DNA of 24,600 nt, taken from assembly GCA_002385265.1 (NCBI GenBank), contig DGDD01000274.1:1-24600 (forward strand), in the 5' to 3' direction. Below, in pieces: positions 8,577 through 17,656 of the stretch. Within the stretch, counting starts at the first letter, position 1. Every line of letters begins with the position of its first letter. This DNA comes from Chitinophagaceae bacterium UBA3961. Lineage in GTDB: Bacteria; Bacteroidota; Bacteroidia; Chitinophagales; Chitinophagaceae. A model generated the notes under the pieces. It did not search any database and was not told the DNA's origin. It saw only the letters and a program-made list of their open reading frames with translations. Position numbers and translations under genes: made by a program.

Positions 8577-8944
8577 TTGTAACTACTTGTTTTAAATTTT
8601 TCGCACTTCTTTACTGCGGTGAGTATCTTTTTGACCACAGATCTGCACAAATTTTAACGGATTTACCTTTAGATCAAGTTTTAAGCTTTTGAGTTCTGTG
8701 TTTTAGGCCTTAGGCTTTAGGCTTTAGGTTTTTTGACCACAGAATACACAGATTAGAGGCTGAGTATTCTGTTTTTCTCTATGAATATCAGAGTCTAATC
8801 TGTGCTATCTGTATTGAAAATCTGCGTTATCTGTGGTCAAAAAAGAATTTTAGAAGAACAATCCCTTTGCGTTCCTTTTTTAACTTCTTCCCCTTTGCGA
8901 ATTCCAAGCAGCGAAGCTGCGTAAAACTCAACAACTCAACACTA
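8577..8944. repeat. Non-coding gap with dispersed palindromic repeat element and 7-bp tandem repeats
   Basis: This 368-base gap lies between two converging genes and contains no plausible reading frame. It holds the word TTTTTGACCACAGA twice in direct orientation (8628-8641, 8730-8743) and once inverted (8830-8843). There is a 15-bp perfect inverted repeat (8729-8743 with 8830-8844) with a nested 11-bp inverted repeat CACAGATTAGA (8747-8757 with 8794-8804), forming a 116-bp element. Four 7-bp units resembling TTTAGGC stand directly before it (8702-8729). Near its right end is a mini-hairpin GCAGC-GAA-GCTGC (8908-8920), then AACTCAACAACTCAAC. It looks like an accumulation site for small non-autonomous repeats. 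Confidence 0.8.
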
Positions 8945-10387
8945 TTAATTGCTTCTCACCGGCACCGGCGGCGGCCCATCAGGCAACATCGCTTTCCACA
9001 CTTCGGAACCTTTTTTCGTTTCGAATTCTTTACGAATGTCTTTACGCAATTGTTCGTTTTCGAAAAGATCAACCATGGTTGCACTTAAGCTTTTAGCGGC
9101 GAACAACATTCCTTTATGACCAATGCTCATGCCACCACAGGCAACAACAACCCAAGAGTGCCAGGGTGCTTTGTAGGGAGCGGTTACAGCATTCAATGAA
9201 ATTTCCGGAACGATATAGCTCACATCACCCACGTCAGTTGAACCTCCATCGGGGTCGGGGCGTGTTTGCTCTAAATCTTTTATGCTACCATCTATTCCTA
9301 ATGAAGCAGCACCGTATGCTTTCATGATAGAATCGGCGAAGGATAATTCTTCCTTGGTATATTGAATTGGACCTACCAACTGCATGTTTTTATGCAAGGC
9401 TTTTGCACCCGATTCCAATACCAAAATTTCATACAATCCGTTGTTCAATTTCCAATTTACTTCTACGCCCGTCATCAATGCTGCGCCTTTTGCTACTTCT
9501 TTCATGCGTGCTTCTACTTCAGCTACTCCACTTCTTTTGGAATCTCGTATCCAGATCCAAACGCTTGCTTCGTCAGGAATTACATTCGGAACGTTGCCGG
9601 CTTGTTTGTATACATAATGAATGCGAACACTAGGCTTGATATGCTCGCGCATGTAGTTCATACCAATATTGAACAACTCAGCTGCGTCTAAAGCACTCTT
9701 ACCATTCCAAGGATCGGCAGCCGCATGAGCACTCTTGCCTTTGAAGCTAACGGTATAGTCTACCACCGCTTGCGAACTTTGCAAATTGGCTAAGTTTTCA
9801 TATGCCGGGTGCCAATCTAAACACACATCCAAATCATTGAAAACTCCTGCGCGCGCCATGTATACTTTTCCTGCCTTATCTTCCTCTGCCGGTGTTCCAT
9901 AAAAGCGAATGGTGCCTTTTAGTTTGCCACTAGCAATAAGTTCTTTGATGGCAACGGCGGCACCTAAGCTGGCTGCGCCAAACATATTATGACCACAACC
10001 ATGACCGGCAGCACCTTTTTGCAAGGCTTCTTTTACCGGACTTGCTTTTTGAGACAAGCCGGGCAATGCATCAAATTCACCCAAGATTCCTATGATGGGT
10101 TTACCGGAGCCATATTCAGCGATGAAGGCAGTTGGAATGTCGGCAATGTTTCGCGTTACTTTGAAACCTTGTGCTTCCGCATACTCAGAAAGCACTTTGG
10201 CCGACTGGTATTCTTCCATGGCTATTTCAGCGAAGCTCCAAACTTGGTCGCTAATTTTTACTAATTCGGCTTCGTGTTTGGCAATGGATTGTAACACCGC
10301 TTGTTTATTAGCGGGAACAGGGGCTGCTTTTTGTGCGATCGCAGAAAAGCTAAGGCACAAAAAAGCAAGAAGGGGCATACATTTCAT
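8945..10387 (-). CDS. Exported M20-family amidohydrolase, AbgB-like
   Basis: The 480-residue protein resembles subunit B of p-aminobenzoyl-glutamate hydrolase and other M20D amidohydrolases, which cleave acyl-amino-acid or aminoacyl-glutamate amide bonds with two metal ions. Visible marks are GEFDALPG (103-110), AAGHGCGHNMFGAASLGAA (127-145; Cys131 and His133 are the likely metal ligands), GTPAEEDKAGKVYM (164-177; Glu168/169) and DWHPAYENL (191-199; His193). A dimerisation domain begins at FKGKSAHAAADPWNGKSALDA, and SWVVVACGGMSIGHKGM lies near the end. A signal peptide (residues 1-18, ending SAIA-Q) makes it periplasmic, unlike cytoplasmic E. coli AbgB. It is the last gene of a three-gene minus-strand run, 69 bases after the Crp/Fnr gene. 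The real substrate is unknown. Confidence 0.88.
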   Translation of the reverse strand: MKCMPLLAFLCLSFSAIAQKAAPVPANKQAVLQSIAKHEAELVKISDQVWSFAEIAMEEYQSAKVLSEYAEAQGFKVTRNIADIPTAFIAEYGSGKPIIGILGEFDALPGLSQKASPVKEALQKGAAGHGCGHNMFGAASLGAAVAIKELIASGKLKGTIRFYGTPAEEDKAGKVYMARAGVFNDLDVCLDWHPAYENLANLQSSQAVVDYTVSFKGKSAHAAADPWNGKSALDAAELFNIGMNYMREHIKPSVRIHYVYKQAGNVPNVIPDEASVWIWIRDSKRSGVAEVEARMKEVAKGAALMTGVEVNWKLNNGLYEILVLESGAKALHKNMQLVGPIQYTKEELSFADSIMKAYGAASLGIDGSIKDLEQTRPDPDGGSTDVGDVSYIVPEISLNAVTAPYKAPWHSWVVVACGGMSIGHKGMLFAAKSLSATMVDLFENEQLRKDIRKEFETKKGSEVWKAMLPDGPPPVPVRSN

Positions 10388-10456
10388 GCGTGGTTGTTTT
10401 TTGGAAATTACAGAAAAAAAAGCACGCAGAAATCGCTGTTAACAAAAGGAGGCTTT

Positions 10457-11071
10457 CTATCGAGAATAAGTGATCTTGCTTCTGATTCTACTCAAGGTTT
10501 CCAAGGTCATTCCTAAATAGGAGGCAATGAATTTCAAAGGTATTCGATTCAATAAATGGCTTTTTGTATTGATGAAGCGATGGTATTTCCCGGTTGCTTC
10601 AGTGAGTCGGGCAATATACGCACGCTCCTCTGCATCTTGGTAGTACTTTTCCAAAACGATGCGTACAAAGGCATTCACTTCAGGGAATGCAGTGTACATG
10701 TAGTTGAGATCATCACGGTGAATGGTTGCCAATGTGCAATCTTCCAATGCTTCAATGTTCTCGATGCTTGGAACTTTCTGGTAGAAACTGGAAATAGAGG
10801 TTACCAATTCATTTTCTGCAGTGATCCATGTGGTAATTTCTTTGGTGCCTTGTTGCACGTAGCCGCGCAAAACACCTTTCACCACAAAATAAAGATGGTC
10901 GCAATGTTGCCCACTACTAACAAGAAGTGAGCCTTTTTGAATGTACACGGGCGACATTCGTTTTGTGACATAATCAAGGGCCTCTTTACTGACAGGGTAA
11001 ATGGCGTTTACCATAGCTGAAAATGCGCCGGCAATTTCTACTGAACTAGTTTGGTTTTTTTCTACGTTCAT
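10457..11071 (-). CDS. Crp/Fnr-family transcriptional regulator
   Basis: The product (204 residues) has an N-terminal cyclic-nucleotide-binding-like beta-roll (about 35-125: YIQKGSLLVSSGQHCDHLYFVVKGVLRGYV, then the degenerate ITTWITAENELVTSISSF stretch) and a C-terminal helix-turn-helix (about 178-199: PLKFIASYLGMTLETLSRIRSK). No cysteine cluster for an iron-sulfur centre is present, and the canonical cAMP-contacting Arg-Ser/Thr pair is not recognisable, so the ligand is unknown; this is common among Bacteroidota members. It lies between adenine deaminase (43 bases upstream) and the AbgB-like hydrolase (69 bases downstream) on the same strand, so a shared transcript and local regulation are plausible but not shown. 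Confidence 0.9.
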   Translation of the reverse strand: MNVEKNQTSSVEIAGAFSAMVNAIYPVSKEALDYVTKRMSPVYIQKGSLLVSSGQHCDHLYFVVKGVLRGYVQQGTKEITTWITAENELVTSISSFYQKVPSIENIEALEDCTLATIHRDDLNYMYTAFPEVNAFVRIVLEKYYQDAEERAYIARLTEATGKYHRFINTKSHLLNRIPLKFIASYLGMTLETLSRIRSKITYSR

Positions 11072-11114
11072 GCATGTCTAGGATAAGGCAGTTTTAGGTT
11101 ATACAAAACTGACT

Positions 11115-12773
11115 CTAATACGAAATTAACTGAAACTTTTCACCATCGAATAACCCTTTATCACTTAGTTTCAACTTAGGGATTACCAATAATGCCATAA
11201 ATGACAGTGTCATGAAAGGTGCTGCCAGATTGGTTCCTAGCGATTTTGCCATCTGGTCAAGGCGGGTATAAGCACTTGATACTTCGTAAGCATCTTTTGC
11301 GCTCATCAATCCTGCCACAGGCAACCCTAATACCTCGGTACTATTCCCATCGAAACAGCTCAATCCACCTTTTTCGCGAATCACAGCATTCACAGCTTCG
11401 CAAATGGCCTCGTCAGATGTTCCAACAGCAACTATGTTATGACTATCATGCGCCACCGATGAGGCAATGGCTCCTTTTTTAAATCCAAAATTAGTGATAA
11501 ATCCATGCGCTACCCGAGCATTAAAATAACGATTAACTACCACTATTTTTAGAATATCTTTTTCTGTTATAGAAGTTACAACACCATTTATTATTGGGAG
11601 TTCGTGATCTTGGCGCAATGTAATCAGTTGACCTTCCAATGCTTCAATCACCGGAATAGTATGCGTTGTAGCATTGGTATTTATTTTCAATTCGAAATCG
11701 GATGGAATTTTCTCAGAACAATCAAATTGATTCAATGGTTGAACGGGAACAGATTCAATAAAAGATTTTCCATTTTCTGCCACCAATTCGCCGTCGATAT
11801 ATGTACTTATTACTTTAAAGGAACTGAGATCCTCAAGCAAAATGAAATCGGCCGCATCTCCTTCTTTCAACAATCCTACCGGAAGTTGATAGTGCTGCAC
11901 CGGATTGATACATGCTGCTTTTAGTATGTGGAACAAAGGGATTCCTTTTTCTACAGCACGCGCGCAAAGCGCATTGATATGGCTGATTTCAAGACTGTCG
12001 GGATGTTTATCATCGCTACAGAACATAATATCATCGGGATAGTCGTTTAAAAGGTCGATAAGTGCGTTAAAATTTTTTGCAGCGCTGCCTTCGCGAATCA
12101 ACACTTTCATTCCCAGTTCCAACTTTTCTTTTGCTTCTTCGTAGGTGAAACATTCATGATCGGTGCTAATGCCTGCACTGAAATAAGTTTTGAGATCATC
12201 TCCACGCAGTCCGGGGGCATGACCATCAACCGGTTTCCCAACAGCATGAGCTGCTTTTATTTTTTCATGAACCTGAGAATCATTGTAAATAACTCCGGGA
12301 AAGTTCATCATTTCACTCAAGTATCTGATTTCATCGAGCGCCAGTAGTTCCTTAACATCTGTTACGGTAACCTCGGCTCCGGCAGTTTCAAAAGTAGTGG
12401 CAGGCACACAACTCGGTGCCCCGAAATTGAATTTAAAGGGCACTTTTTTCCCATTTTCAATCATAAAACGAACCCCTCCTACGCCGCATACGTTAGCTAT
12501 TTCATGCGGATCGCTTACGGTAGCTACCGTTCCGTGCAGAACTGCCATGCGGGCAAACTCAGAAGGAACCAATAAGGAACTTTCAATATGAACATGGGCA
12601 TCTACAAAACCCGGTGTAATAAAAGGTAATTGGGGATTTATGGGAGTGTTAATGGCTTCTTCCTCAATCTTTTCTATTTTTCCATCCCTAATATGTAGAG
12701 TGGCAGGAACGATTCTTTCTTCTAAAATATTTACCAAATTTCCTGTAACTTTTTGCTCGCTAAATCGACTCAT
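11115..12773 (-). CDS. ade: Adenine deaminase (amidohydrolase type)
   Basis: The enzyme deaminates adenine to hypoxanthine for purine salvage in the cytoplasm. The 552-residue protein has all expected metal-site motifs in order: [13 protein letters not shown] (residues 54-66, the HxH pair), [14 protein letters not shown] (85-98), [35 protein letters not shown] and [12 protein letters not shown]. The C-terminal adenine-deaminase domain follows ([25 protein letters not shown]). Length is usual for the prokaryotic Ade family and no residues appear to be missing. The gene heads a minus-strand run with the Crp/Fnr regulator and the AbgB-like hydrolase, and it is divergent from the LolA-like gene at 12876. 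Together with upp it gives the window two nucleobase-salvage enzymes. Confidence 0.95.
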   Translation of the reverse strand: MSRFSEQKVTGNLVNILEERIVPATLHIRDGKIEKIEEEAINTPINPQLPFITPGFVDAHVHIESSLLVPSEFARMAVLHGTVATVSDPHEIANVCGVGGVRFMIENGKKVPFKFNFGAPSCVPATTFETAGAEVTVTDVKELLALDEIRYLSEMMNFPGVIYNDSQVHEKIKAAHAVGKPVDGHAPGLRGDDLKTYFSAGISTDHECFTYEEAKEKLELGMKVLIREGSAAKNFNALIDLLNDYPDDIMFCSDDKHPDSLEISHINALCARAVEKGIPLFHILKAACINPVQHYQLPVGLLKEGDAADFILLEDLSSFKVISTYIDGELVAENGKSFIESVPVQPLNQFDCSEKIPSDFELKINTNATTHTIPVIEALEGQLITLRQDHELPIINGVVTSITEKDILKIVVVNRYFNARVAHGFITNFGFKKGAIASSVAHDSHNIVAVGTSDEAICEAVNAVIREKGGLSCFDGNSTEVLGLPVAGLMSAKDAYEVSSAYTRLDQMAKSLGTNLAAPFMTLSFMALLVIPKLKLSDKGLFDGEKFQLISY

Positions 12774-12875
12774 ATAGGGATTAATTCTGATTCGGAAAAT
12801 TAATGATAAAACACAAGGCCTGTATCAAGGAAGAAATTAAATTTGGTCTATTATTATTATTTTAATCAAAAAGGT

Positions 12876-13679
12876 ATGAAACAGATACTTGCCTCCGTAC
12901 TATCACTTTTCATTGTAGGAACAGTGCTTGCGCAAACAGCAGAAGATGTTATTTCAAAGCATGTGGAGGCGATGGGCGGAATTGAAAAACTAAAAGCGCT
13001 CCAAACCATTCAAATGGAAGGGGTTGCGGTAGGTCCAAATGGAAGTGAAATCACCACCACTACTATTAGAGTACAGGGAAAATTATACCGTCAACAGGTT
13101 GATTTTGGTATGGGGAATTTCACCGTTCTTGTTACTGAGAAAGGAGGCTGGTTCTCTAATCCAAGGAACAGTGGTGCCTTTGAAGCCATGCCTGCAGAAG
13201 CTTACAATAGTCAAACGGCTGAAATGGACTGCAATTCTCTACTCATTGATTATGCAGCCAAGGGCGTTTCGGTAGAATTGACCGGAACTGAAACCATTAA
13301 TAATCTTACTTGTTACGTGGTAAAAGCAACCACTAAGTCGGGTAAAAGCGTCTCTTACTTTATCGACAACAAATCTTGGATGGTAGTTCGAACTTCTATG
13401 AAGGGAGGTGCCGGAATGGGAATGTTTGGTGGGGGTGGAAGACCAGGCGGCGGTCAAGGCGGAGGTCAACAGGGCGGTGGCCAACAAGGTGGTGGCAATA
13501 GACCTAACCCGCAAGACATGGGTGTGAATATTGATTATAGCGATTTCAAACAATTTGACGGATATTGGTTCCCAACTACTATTTCAAGACCGGGTATGGG
13601 GGGAAGAGCCATGAATACAACCATCGAAACCATTTTGATCAATAAAAAAATTGATGAACGTTTATATAAACCTGAATAA
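12876..13679 (+). CDS. Exported LolA-like protein with Gly/Gln-repeat insert
   Basis: The start is set at ATG 12876, where MKQILASVLSLFIVGTVLA-Q forms a signal peptide; the frame is open 33 nt upstream from a TTG, but those residues would precede the signal. The mature protein (267 residues with signal) begins TAEDVISKHVEAMGGIEKLKAL and continues as a beta-rich fold typical of LolA/outer-membrane-lipoprotein-sorting-like proteins, which bind lipid or lipoprotein chains; the specific role is unknown. Residues about 185-213 are low-complexity GGGGRPGGGQ, then two GGGQQ units and GGGN, before PNPQDMGVNIDYSDFKQFDGYWFP. The downstream neighbour is a clear paralogue without this insert, 28 nt away, so the two are probably co-transcribed. 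Confidence 0.75.
   Translation: MKQILASVLSLFIVGTVLAQTAEDVISKHVEAMGGIEKLKALQTIQMEGVAVGPNGSEITTTTIRVQGKLYRQQVDFGMGNFTVLVTEKGGWFSNPRNSGAFEAMPAEAYNSQTAEMDCNSLLIDYAAKGVSVELTGTETINNLTCYVVKATTKSGKSVSYFIDNKSWMVVRTSMKGGAGMGMFGGGGRPGGGQGGGQQGGGQQGGGNRPNPQDMGVNIDYSDFKQFDGYWFPTTISRPGMGGRAMNTTIETILINKKIDERLYKPE
13428..13502 (+). repeat. In-frame 15-bp tandem repeat encoding GGGQQ units
   Basis: Within the LolA-like gene, GGN-GGN-GGN-CAA/CAG-CAA/CAG units follow each other (13459-13502) after a shorter GGGQ unit. The synonymous differences between copies show that this is not a very recent expansion. The paralogue next door has no equivalent. Confidence 0.75.
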
Positions 13680-13707
13680 TCTCACTTTAACTTTTAAATA
13701 AAATACA

Positions 13708-14418
13708 ATGAAACAGTTTCGTTTTACATTCTTACTAGTTGCATCCCTTTTCTCTTTGTCTGCTAGCGCTCAAACTGCAGATGAGGTGATCGCTAAGAAC
13801 ATCGAGGCGTTAGGAGGTGCGGCTAAGCTTGCCACGCTAAAATCTGTAAGAATGGAAAGTAATTTAAGTGTACAAGGAATGGACATTCCAGTTGTGACTA
13901 CTAAAGTACACAATGTTGGACAGCGCGTAGACATCTCTGCCATGGGTATGGATGGTTACATGATCATGACTCCAACAAAAGGCTGGACCTATATGCCTTT
14001 TATGGGTCAATCAGCTCCTGAAGCAATGCCTGAAGAGCAAGTAAAAGAAGGTGCTGAAGAATTGGATTTGAACGGCGCTTTGTTTAACTACAAAGAAAAA
14101 GGAAGCACTGTTGAATTGTTGGGTAAAGAAGATATTGATGGTACTTCTACCTTCAAAATTAAATTGACAACAAAGGCAGGTAAAACACGCACTTATTTTA
14201 TTGATGCAAAAACATTCTTTATCATTCGCATGACCGCAAAAGCCACTGTTATGGGACAAGAGCAAGAAGTTTCTGTTAGCTATGGCGACTACAAAGCAGT
14301 AGACGGCGTTTTCTTCGCGCACACAATTGGTGGTGCATTTGGTCAAGGTGATATGACTGTTACCAAGATTGAAGTGAACAAGGCTGTTGATGAAAAAATC
14401 TTTACTGTAGGAGGTTAA
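13708..14418 (+). CDS. Exported LolA-like protein (paralogue of the preceding gene)
   Basis: This 236-residue protein has a signal peptide (MKQFRFTFLLVASLFSLSASA-Q) and the same mature start as its neighbour (TADEVIAKNIEALGGAAKLATLKSVRMES). Parallel segments align along the whole length: GKEDIDGTSTFKIKLTTKAGKTRTYFIDAKTFFIIR here corresponds to the region around GKSVSYFIDNKSWMVVR there, and YGDYKAVDGVFFAHTI to YSDFKQFDGYWFPTTI. The two genes arose by duplication. The fold suggests lipid or lipoprotein binding in the periplasm, but no partner is identifiable. Its transcript probably ends at the terminator 14441-14463. Confidence 0.75.
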   Translation: MKQFRFTFLLVASLFSLSASAQTADEVIAKNIEALGGAAKLATLKSVRMESNLSVQGMDIPVVTTKVHNVGQRVDISAMGMDGYMIMTPTKGWTYMPFMGQSAPEAMPEEQVKEGAEELDLNGALFNYKEKGSTVELLGKEDIDGTSTFKIKLTTKAGKTRTYFIDAKTFFIIRMTAKATVMGQEQEVSVSYGDYKAVDGVFFAHTIGGAFGQGDMTVTKIEVNKAVDEKIFTVGG

Positions 14419-14440
14419 TTTCAAACTTACTTTTATAAAG

Positions 14441-14463
14441 ACCCGGTTAACAGCCGGGTTTTT
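14441..14463 (+). terminator. Intrinsic terminator just upstream of the first beta-propeller gene
   Basis: ACCCGG (14441-14446) pairs with CCGGGT (14454-14459) across the loop TTAACAG, followed by a run of T (14459-14463). It ends the LolA-like pair but stops only 12 nt before the next ATG, so the downstream gene must be transcribed by read-through or from a promoter overlapping this hairpin. Confidence 0.75.
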
Positions 14464-14475
14464 AATTATACTGTT

Positions 14476-17400
14476 ATGAAGAAAATACTGTTATGTAGTT
14501 TTTTGATATCGATGGCAATTGTTCAAACCGGATTTGCACAAACAGCTATCAATTCAAACACATTCGGGATGATGGAGGCAAGAGCCTTAGGTCCCGGTAC
14601 CATGAGTGGTCGTATTTCTGCCATTGAAGGAGTTGCAGATGACCCTAAAATCATTTATGTGGGTTCTGCCGGTGGTGGAATTTGGAAAACCACCAATGGA
14701 GGTGCTTCCTTTAAACCTATTTTCGATAAATACTGTCAGTCAATTGGCGCTATCGCCATTGATCCAAAGAATAGCAAAGTAGTATACGCCGGAACCGGCG
14801 AAAGCAACATGCGAAACTCTGTTTCAATTGGAGACGGATTGTACAAAAGCACCGATGCAGGAGATAACTGGGTGAAAATTGGATTAGACAGTACCGAGCA
14901 CATCGCTCGCATTGTAGTAGATCCTAAAAACAGCAATAACATTTATGTGGCTGCGCCCGGACCTTTGTGGAGCGACAGCAAACATCGTGGATTGTACAAG
15001 AGTACCGATGGCGGTAAAACTTGGGATAAAATACTTTACATCAACGAAAAAGCAGGTTGTGCTGAAGTGATCTTGGATCCTACGAATTCTGATATCATAT
15101 ATGCTTCTACCTGGGAATTCCGACGCTTGCCTTATCTCTTCAATTCAGGAGGCAATGGAAGTGGATTCTATAAAAGTACCGATGGTGGTAAAACTTGGAA
15201 AGAATTGACCAACGGATTGCCGTCAAAACCATTTGGAAGAATTGCGTTTACGTTGGCACCCAGTGCGCCGCAAAATATGTTTGCGATTGTGGAGTCGAAC
15301 GAAACCGGTTTGTACATTTCAAATGATGGTGGCGAATCTTGGAAAAAGCAATCGGCAATTTTGAATGTGGTTGCTCGACCTTTCTATTTTAGCACCATTG
15401 TGGTAGACCCTAAAGATCCCAAACGCGTATACCGACCTGCCTATACTTTCTCCTATTCTGTTGATGGCGGATATTCTTTCGCCGAGTCAAGCGGTGAAGG
15501 TGGTTGGTTGCATAGTGATATGCATGCTTTGTGGATCAATCCTCAAAACTCAAGTCACATGTATGTAGGTTCCGATGGCGGAGTTTACATGAGTGTTGAC
15601 AAAGGTGCTACTTGGATGTTTTTACAGAATTTGCCTGTGGGACAATTCTATCATGTAGCTGTTGATGCAAAGGAACCGTACAATATTATGGGTGGTTTGC
15701 AAGACAACGGAAGCTGGATAGCCCCTTCTGCTACACCGGGTGGAGTAACCAACTCTAGTTGGGTTGCCTTGTTTGGTGGCGATGGTTTTTGGGTGCAACC
15801 AGACGGTGTAGATCCAAACATAGTGTATGCTGAAAGTCAAGGTGGAAATGTAGGAAGAATTGATACTCGTACATTAAAATCTGTTTCAATTAAACCACAA
15901 CAAGGTGTAGGTGAAAGCAAGCTAAGATGGAATTGGAATACGCCTATTGTAATTGGTCAAGCCAATAAGAAGAACCTATACATTGGCGCTCAATATTTAT
16001 ATAAAACCACGGATCAAGGGAGAAACTGGACACGAATTTCACCTGATTTAACTACGAATGATAAAAAGAAGCAAGAGCAAGAAAACAGTGGTGGTTTGAG
16101 TGCTGACAATACCTCTGCAGAAAATCATACTACCATTTTTACGATTGCAGAAAGTCCCTTAGATGAAAACATGATTTGGGTTGGGACTGATGACGGGAAT
16201 TTGCAATACACAATCGATGGAGGAAAGAACTGGGTGAATGTGGCGAAGAATTATGCTGCATCCGGTATTCCTGCACAAACTTGGGTAAGTAGTATTGAGC
16301 CGTCTCGTTTCGACAAGAATACCGTATACGCAAGTTTTGAAAACCATATGTATGGTGATCATAAAACCTATGTTGCAAAATCAACCGATTTAGGCAAAAC
16401 TTGGACGATGTTTAAAAGTGATGAGTTTACCGGTTTTGCGCATAAGATCAAAGAAGATTTGGTGAGCAAAGACCTGTTGTTCATCGGAACTGAAATGGGT
16501 TTGTTTGCTTCAACAGATGCAGGTACTACTTGGTTTCGAATGAAAAATAAAGTGCCCGATATGGCCCTGGTTCGCGATATTCAAATTCATCCTAAAACCA
16601 ATGACCTGCTCATTGCTACACATGGTCGTGGTATTTATGTAATTGACGATATTAGCCCCATGCGATTGATCACAAAAGACATCGCAGAGAAAGATGTGTA
16701 CTTATTTGAAAACAAACCCATGCGTTTAACTAATGGCGATTGGGGCAATGGCGGTTTCCCCGGAACCGGTGGATGGAATGCAGGGAATCCGATTTCTATT
16801 CCTCCAATCCAATACTACTTAAAAGATCGTTTGAACAGCGGTAGAGTAGTGGTAGAAATTTACGACGACAGTGGTAAATTGGTGCAAAGCATTCCTGCCA
16901 GCAATCGCAAAGGCTTGAATAAAGTGTACTGGAACCAACGCATGAAACCACCTAAAACCGCAACAGGCGGATCGAAAGTGGACTACGGTGGGTTTATCGC
17001 TCCTATGGTATTACCCGGAAAATACACTGTAAAATTAAAAGCGGGTTCGAAAGAATTGAGTTCTTCTGTTGTAATGCAACACGACGACAAGAATCCTAAT
17101 TTCAGCAAAGAAGATCGTCAATTGCAATACAAAACTGCTATGGATATTTATCGTTTGCATGAGTCGCTGGCTAAAGTAGTGGACGATATCAGCGGAAGAC
17201 AAAAGCAATTGAAAAAGTACATGGATAGTACGTCTAACAAGAAACTCAAAGTAACTTTGCAAGAATATTACGATCAATTGGAAGCATTGAGAGCAAATTG
17301 TTTGGCAACCAAGATGAAATCGGTTTTTGCCGACGAAGAACGCATTCGCGAGCGCATTACCGATTTATACATGGCAGTTGCAATGCAAGAATCTGCCCCT

Positions 17401-17568
17401 TCTAACCTTCAACTTCAAAGAGTTGGCGTGTTAAAAGGCGAGGTAGATGGCGCTGCTCAATCGAATGAGGCCATTGTGGCCAAATATGATGCAAAGGTAA
17501 AAGCTGCTTTAATTAAAGAAGGTTTGTTGAAAGACGATAAACCCAAAGTGGAGAATAAGAAATTATAG
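14476..17568 (+). CDS. Exported Asp-box beta-propeller protein (VPS10/sortilin-like, often annotated glycosyl hydrolase)
   Basis: The 1030-residue protein has a signal peptide (MKKILLCSFLISMAIVQTGFA-Q). Residues about 35-740 contain some eleven Asp-box motifs (S/T-x-D-x-G-x-x-W), for example STDGGKTW twice, SNDGGESW, TTDQGRNW, TIDGGKNW and STDAGTTW, which mark consecutive blades of beta-propellers, probably two. They are followed by an Ig-like segment (VVVEIYDDSGKLVQSIPASN to LPGKYTVKLKAG) and a charged helical C-terminal part (about 880-1015). The fold is known from sialidases and sortilin-type VPS10 domains, but I do not see a sialidase FRIP motif, so enzymatic activity is unproven. No type IX sorting tail is visible. 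A paralogue follows immediately. Confidence 0.85.
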   Translation: MKKILLCSFLISMAIVQTGFAQTAINSNTFGMMEARALGPGTMSGRISAIEGVADDPKIIYVGSAGGGIWKTTNGGASFKPIFDKYCQSIGAIAIDPKNSKVVYAGTGESNMRNSVSIGDGLYKSTDAGDNWVKIGLDSTEHIARIVVDPKNSNNIYVAAPGPLWSDSKHRGLYKSTDGGKTWDKILYINEKAGCAEVILDPTNSDIIYASTWEFRRLPYLFNSGGNGSGFYKSTDGGKTWKELTNGLPSKPFGRIAFTLAPSAPQNMFAIVESNETGLYISNDGGESWKKQSAILNVVARPFYFSTIVVDPKDPKRVYRPAYTFSYSVDGGYSFAESSGEGGWLHSDMHALWINPQNSSHMYVGSDGGVYMSVDKGATWMFLQNLPVGQFYHVAVDAKEPYNIMGGLQDNGSWIAPSATPGGVTNSSWVALFGGDGFWVQPDGVDPNIVYAESQGGNVGRIDTRTLKSVSIKPQQGVGESKLRWNWNTPIVIGQANKKNLYIGAQYLYKTTDQGRNWTRISPDLTTNDKKKQEQENSGGLSADNTSAENHTTIFTIAESPLDENMIWVGTDDGNLQYTIDGGKNWVNVAKNYAASGIPAQTWVSSIEPSRFDKNTVYASFENHMYGDHKTYVAKSTDLGKTWTMFKSDEFTGFAHKIKEDLVSKDLLFIGTEMGLFASTDAGTTWFRMKNKVPDMALVRDIQIHPKTNDLLIATHGRGIYVIDDISPMRLITKDIAEKDVYLFENKPMRLTNGDWGNGGFPGTGGWNAGNPISIPPIQYYLKDRLNSGRVVVEIYDDSGKLVQSIPASNRKGLNKVYWNQRMKPPKTATGGSKVDYGGFIAPMVLPGKYTVKLKAGSKELSSSVVMQHDDKNPNFSKEDRQLQYKTAMDIYRLHESLAKVVDDISGRQKQLKKYMDSTSNKKLKVTLQEYYDQLEALRANCLATKMKSVFADEERIRERITDLYMAVAMQESAPSNLQLQRVGVLKGEVDGAAQSNEAIVAKYDAKVKAALIKEGLLKDDKPKVENKKL

Positions 17569-17587
17569 TAGCGAAATATTTTATATA

Positions 17588-17624
17588 AACGGGTGTCGGA
17601 TTTTTCGGCACCCGTTCTTTTTTT
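17588..17624 (+). terminator. Intrinsic terminator between the two beta-propeller genes
   Basis: ACGGGTGTCG (17589-17598) pairs with CGGCACCCGT (17606-17615), 10 pairs with one G-U, over a 7-nt loop and followed by TCTTTTTTT. It lies 20 nt after one stop codon and 32 nt before the preferred next start (17657). The downstream TAACTTTC (17628-17635) resembles a -7 box with one mismatch, so the second gene may have its own promoter overlapping the terminator. Confidence 0.85.
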
Positions 17625-17656
17625 AGTTAACTTTCATGACTAATTCCAACTTGGTT

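Noticed and set aside
9362..10442. Several plus-strand frames of 77-116 codons
   Set aside because: All lie antisense to the well-supported AbgB-like gene and its upstream gap and resemble no protein family.
12843..12875. TTG at 12843 as the start of the first LolA-like gene
   Set aside because: The 11 extra residues precede a normal signal peptide that begins at ATG 12876.
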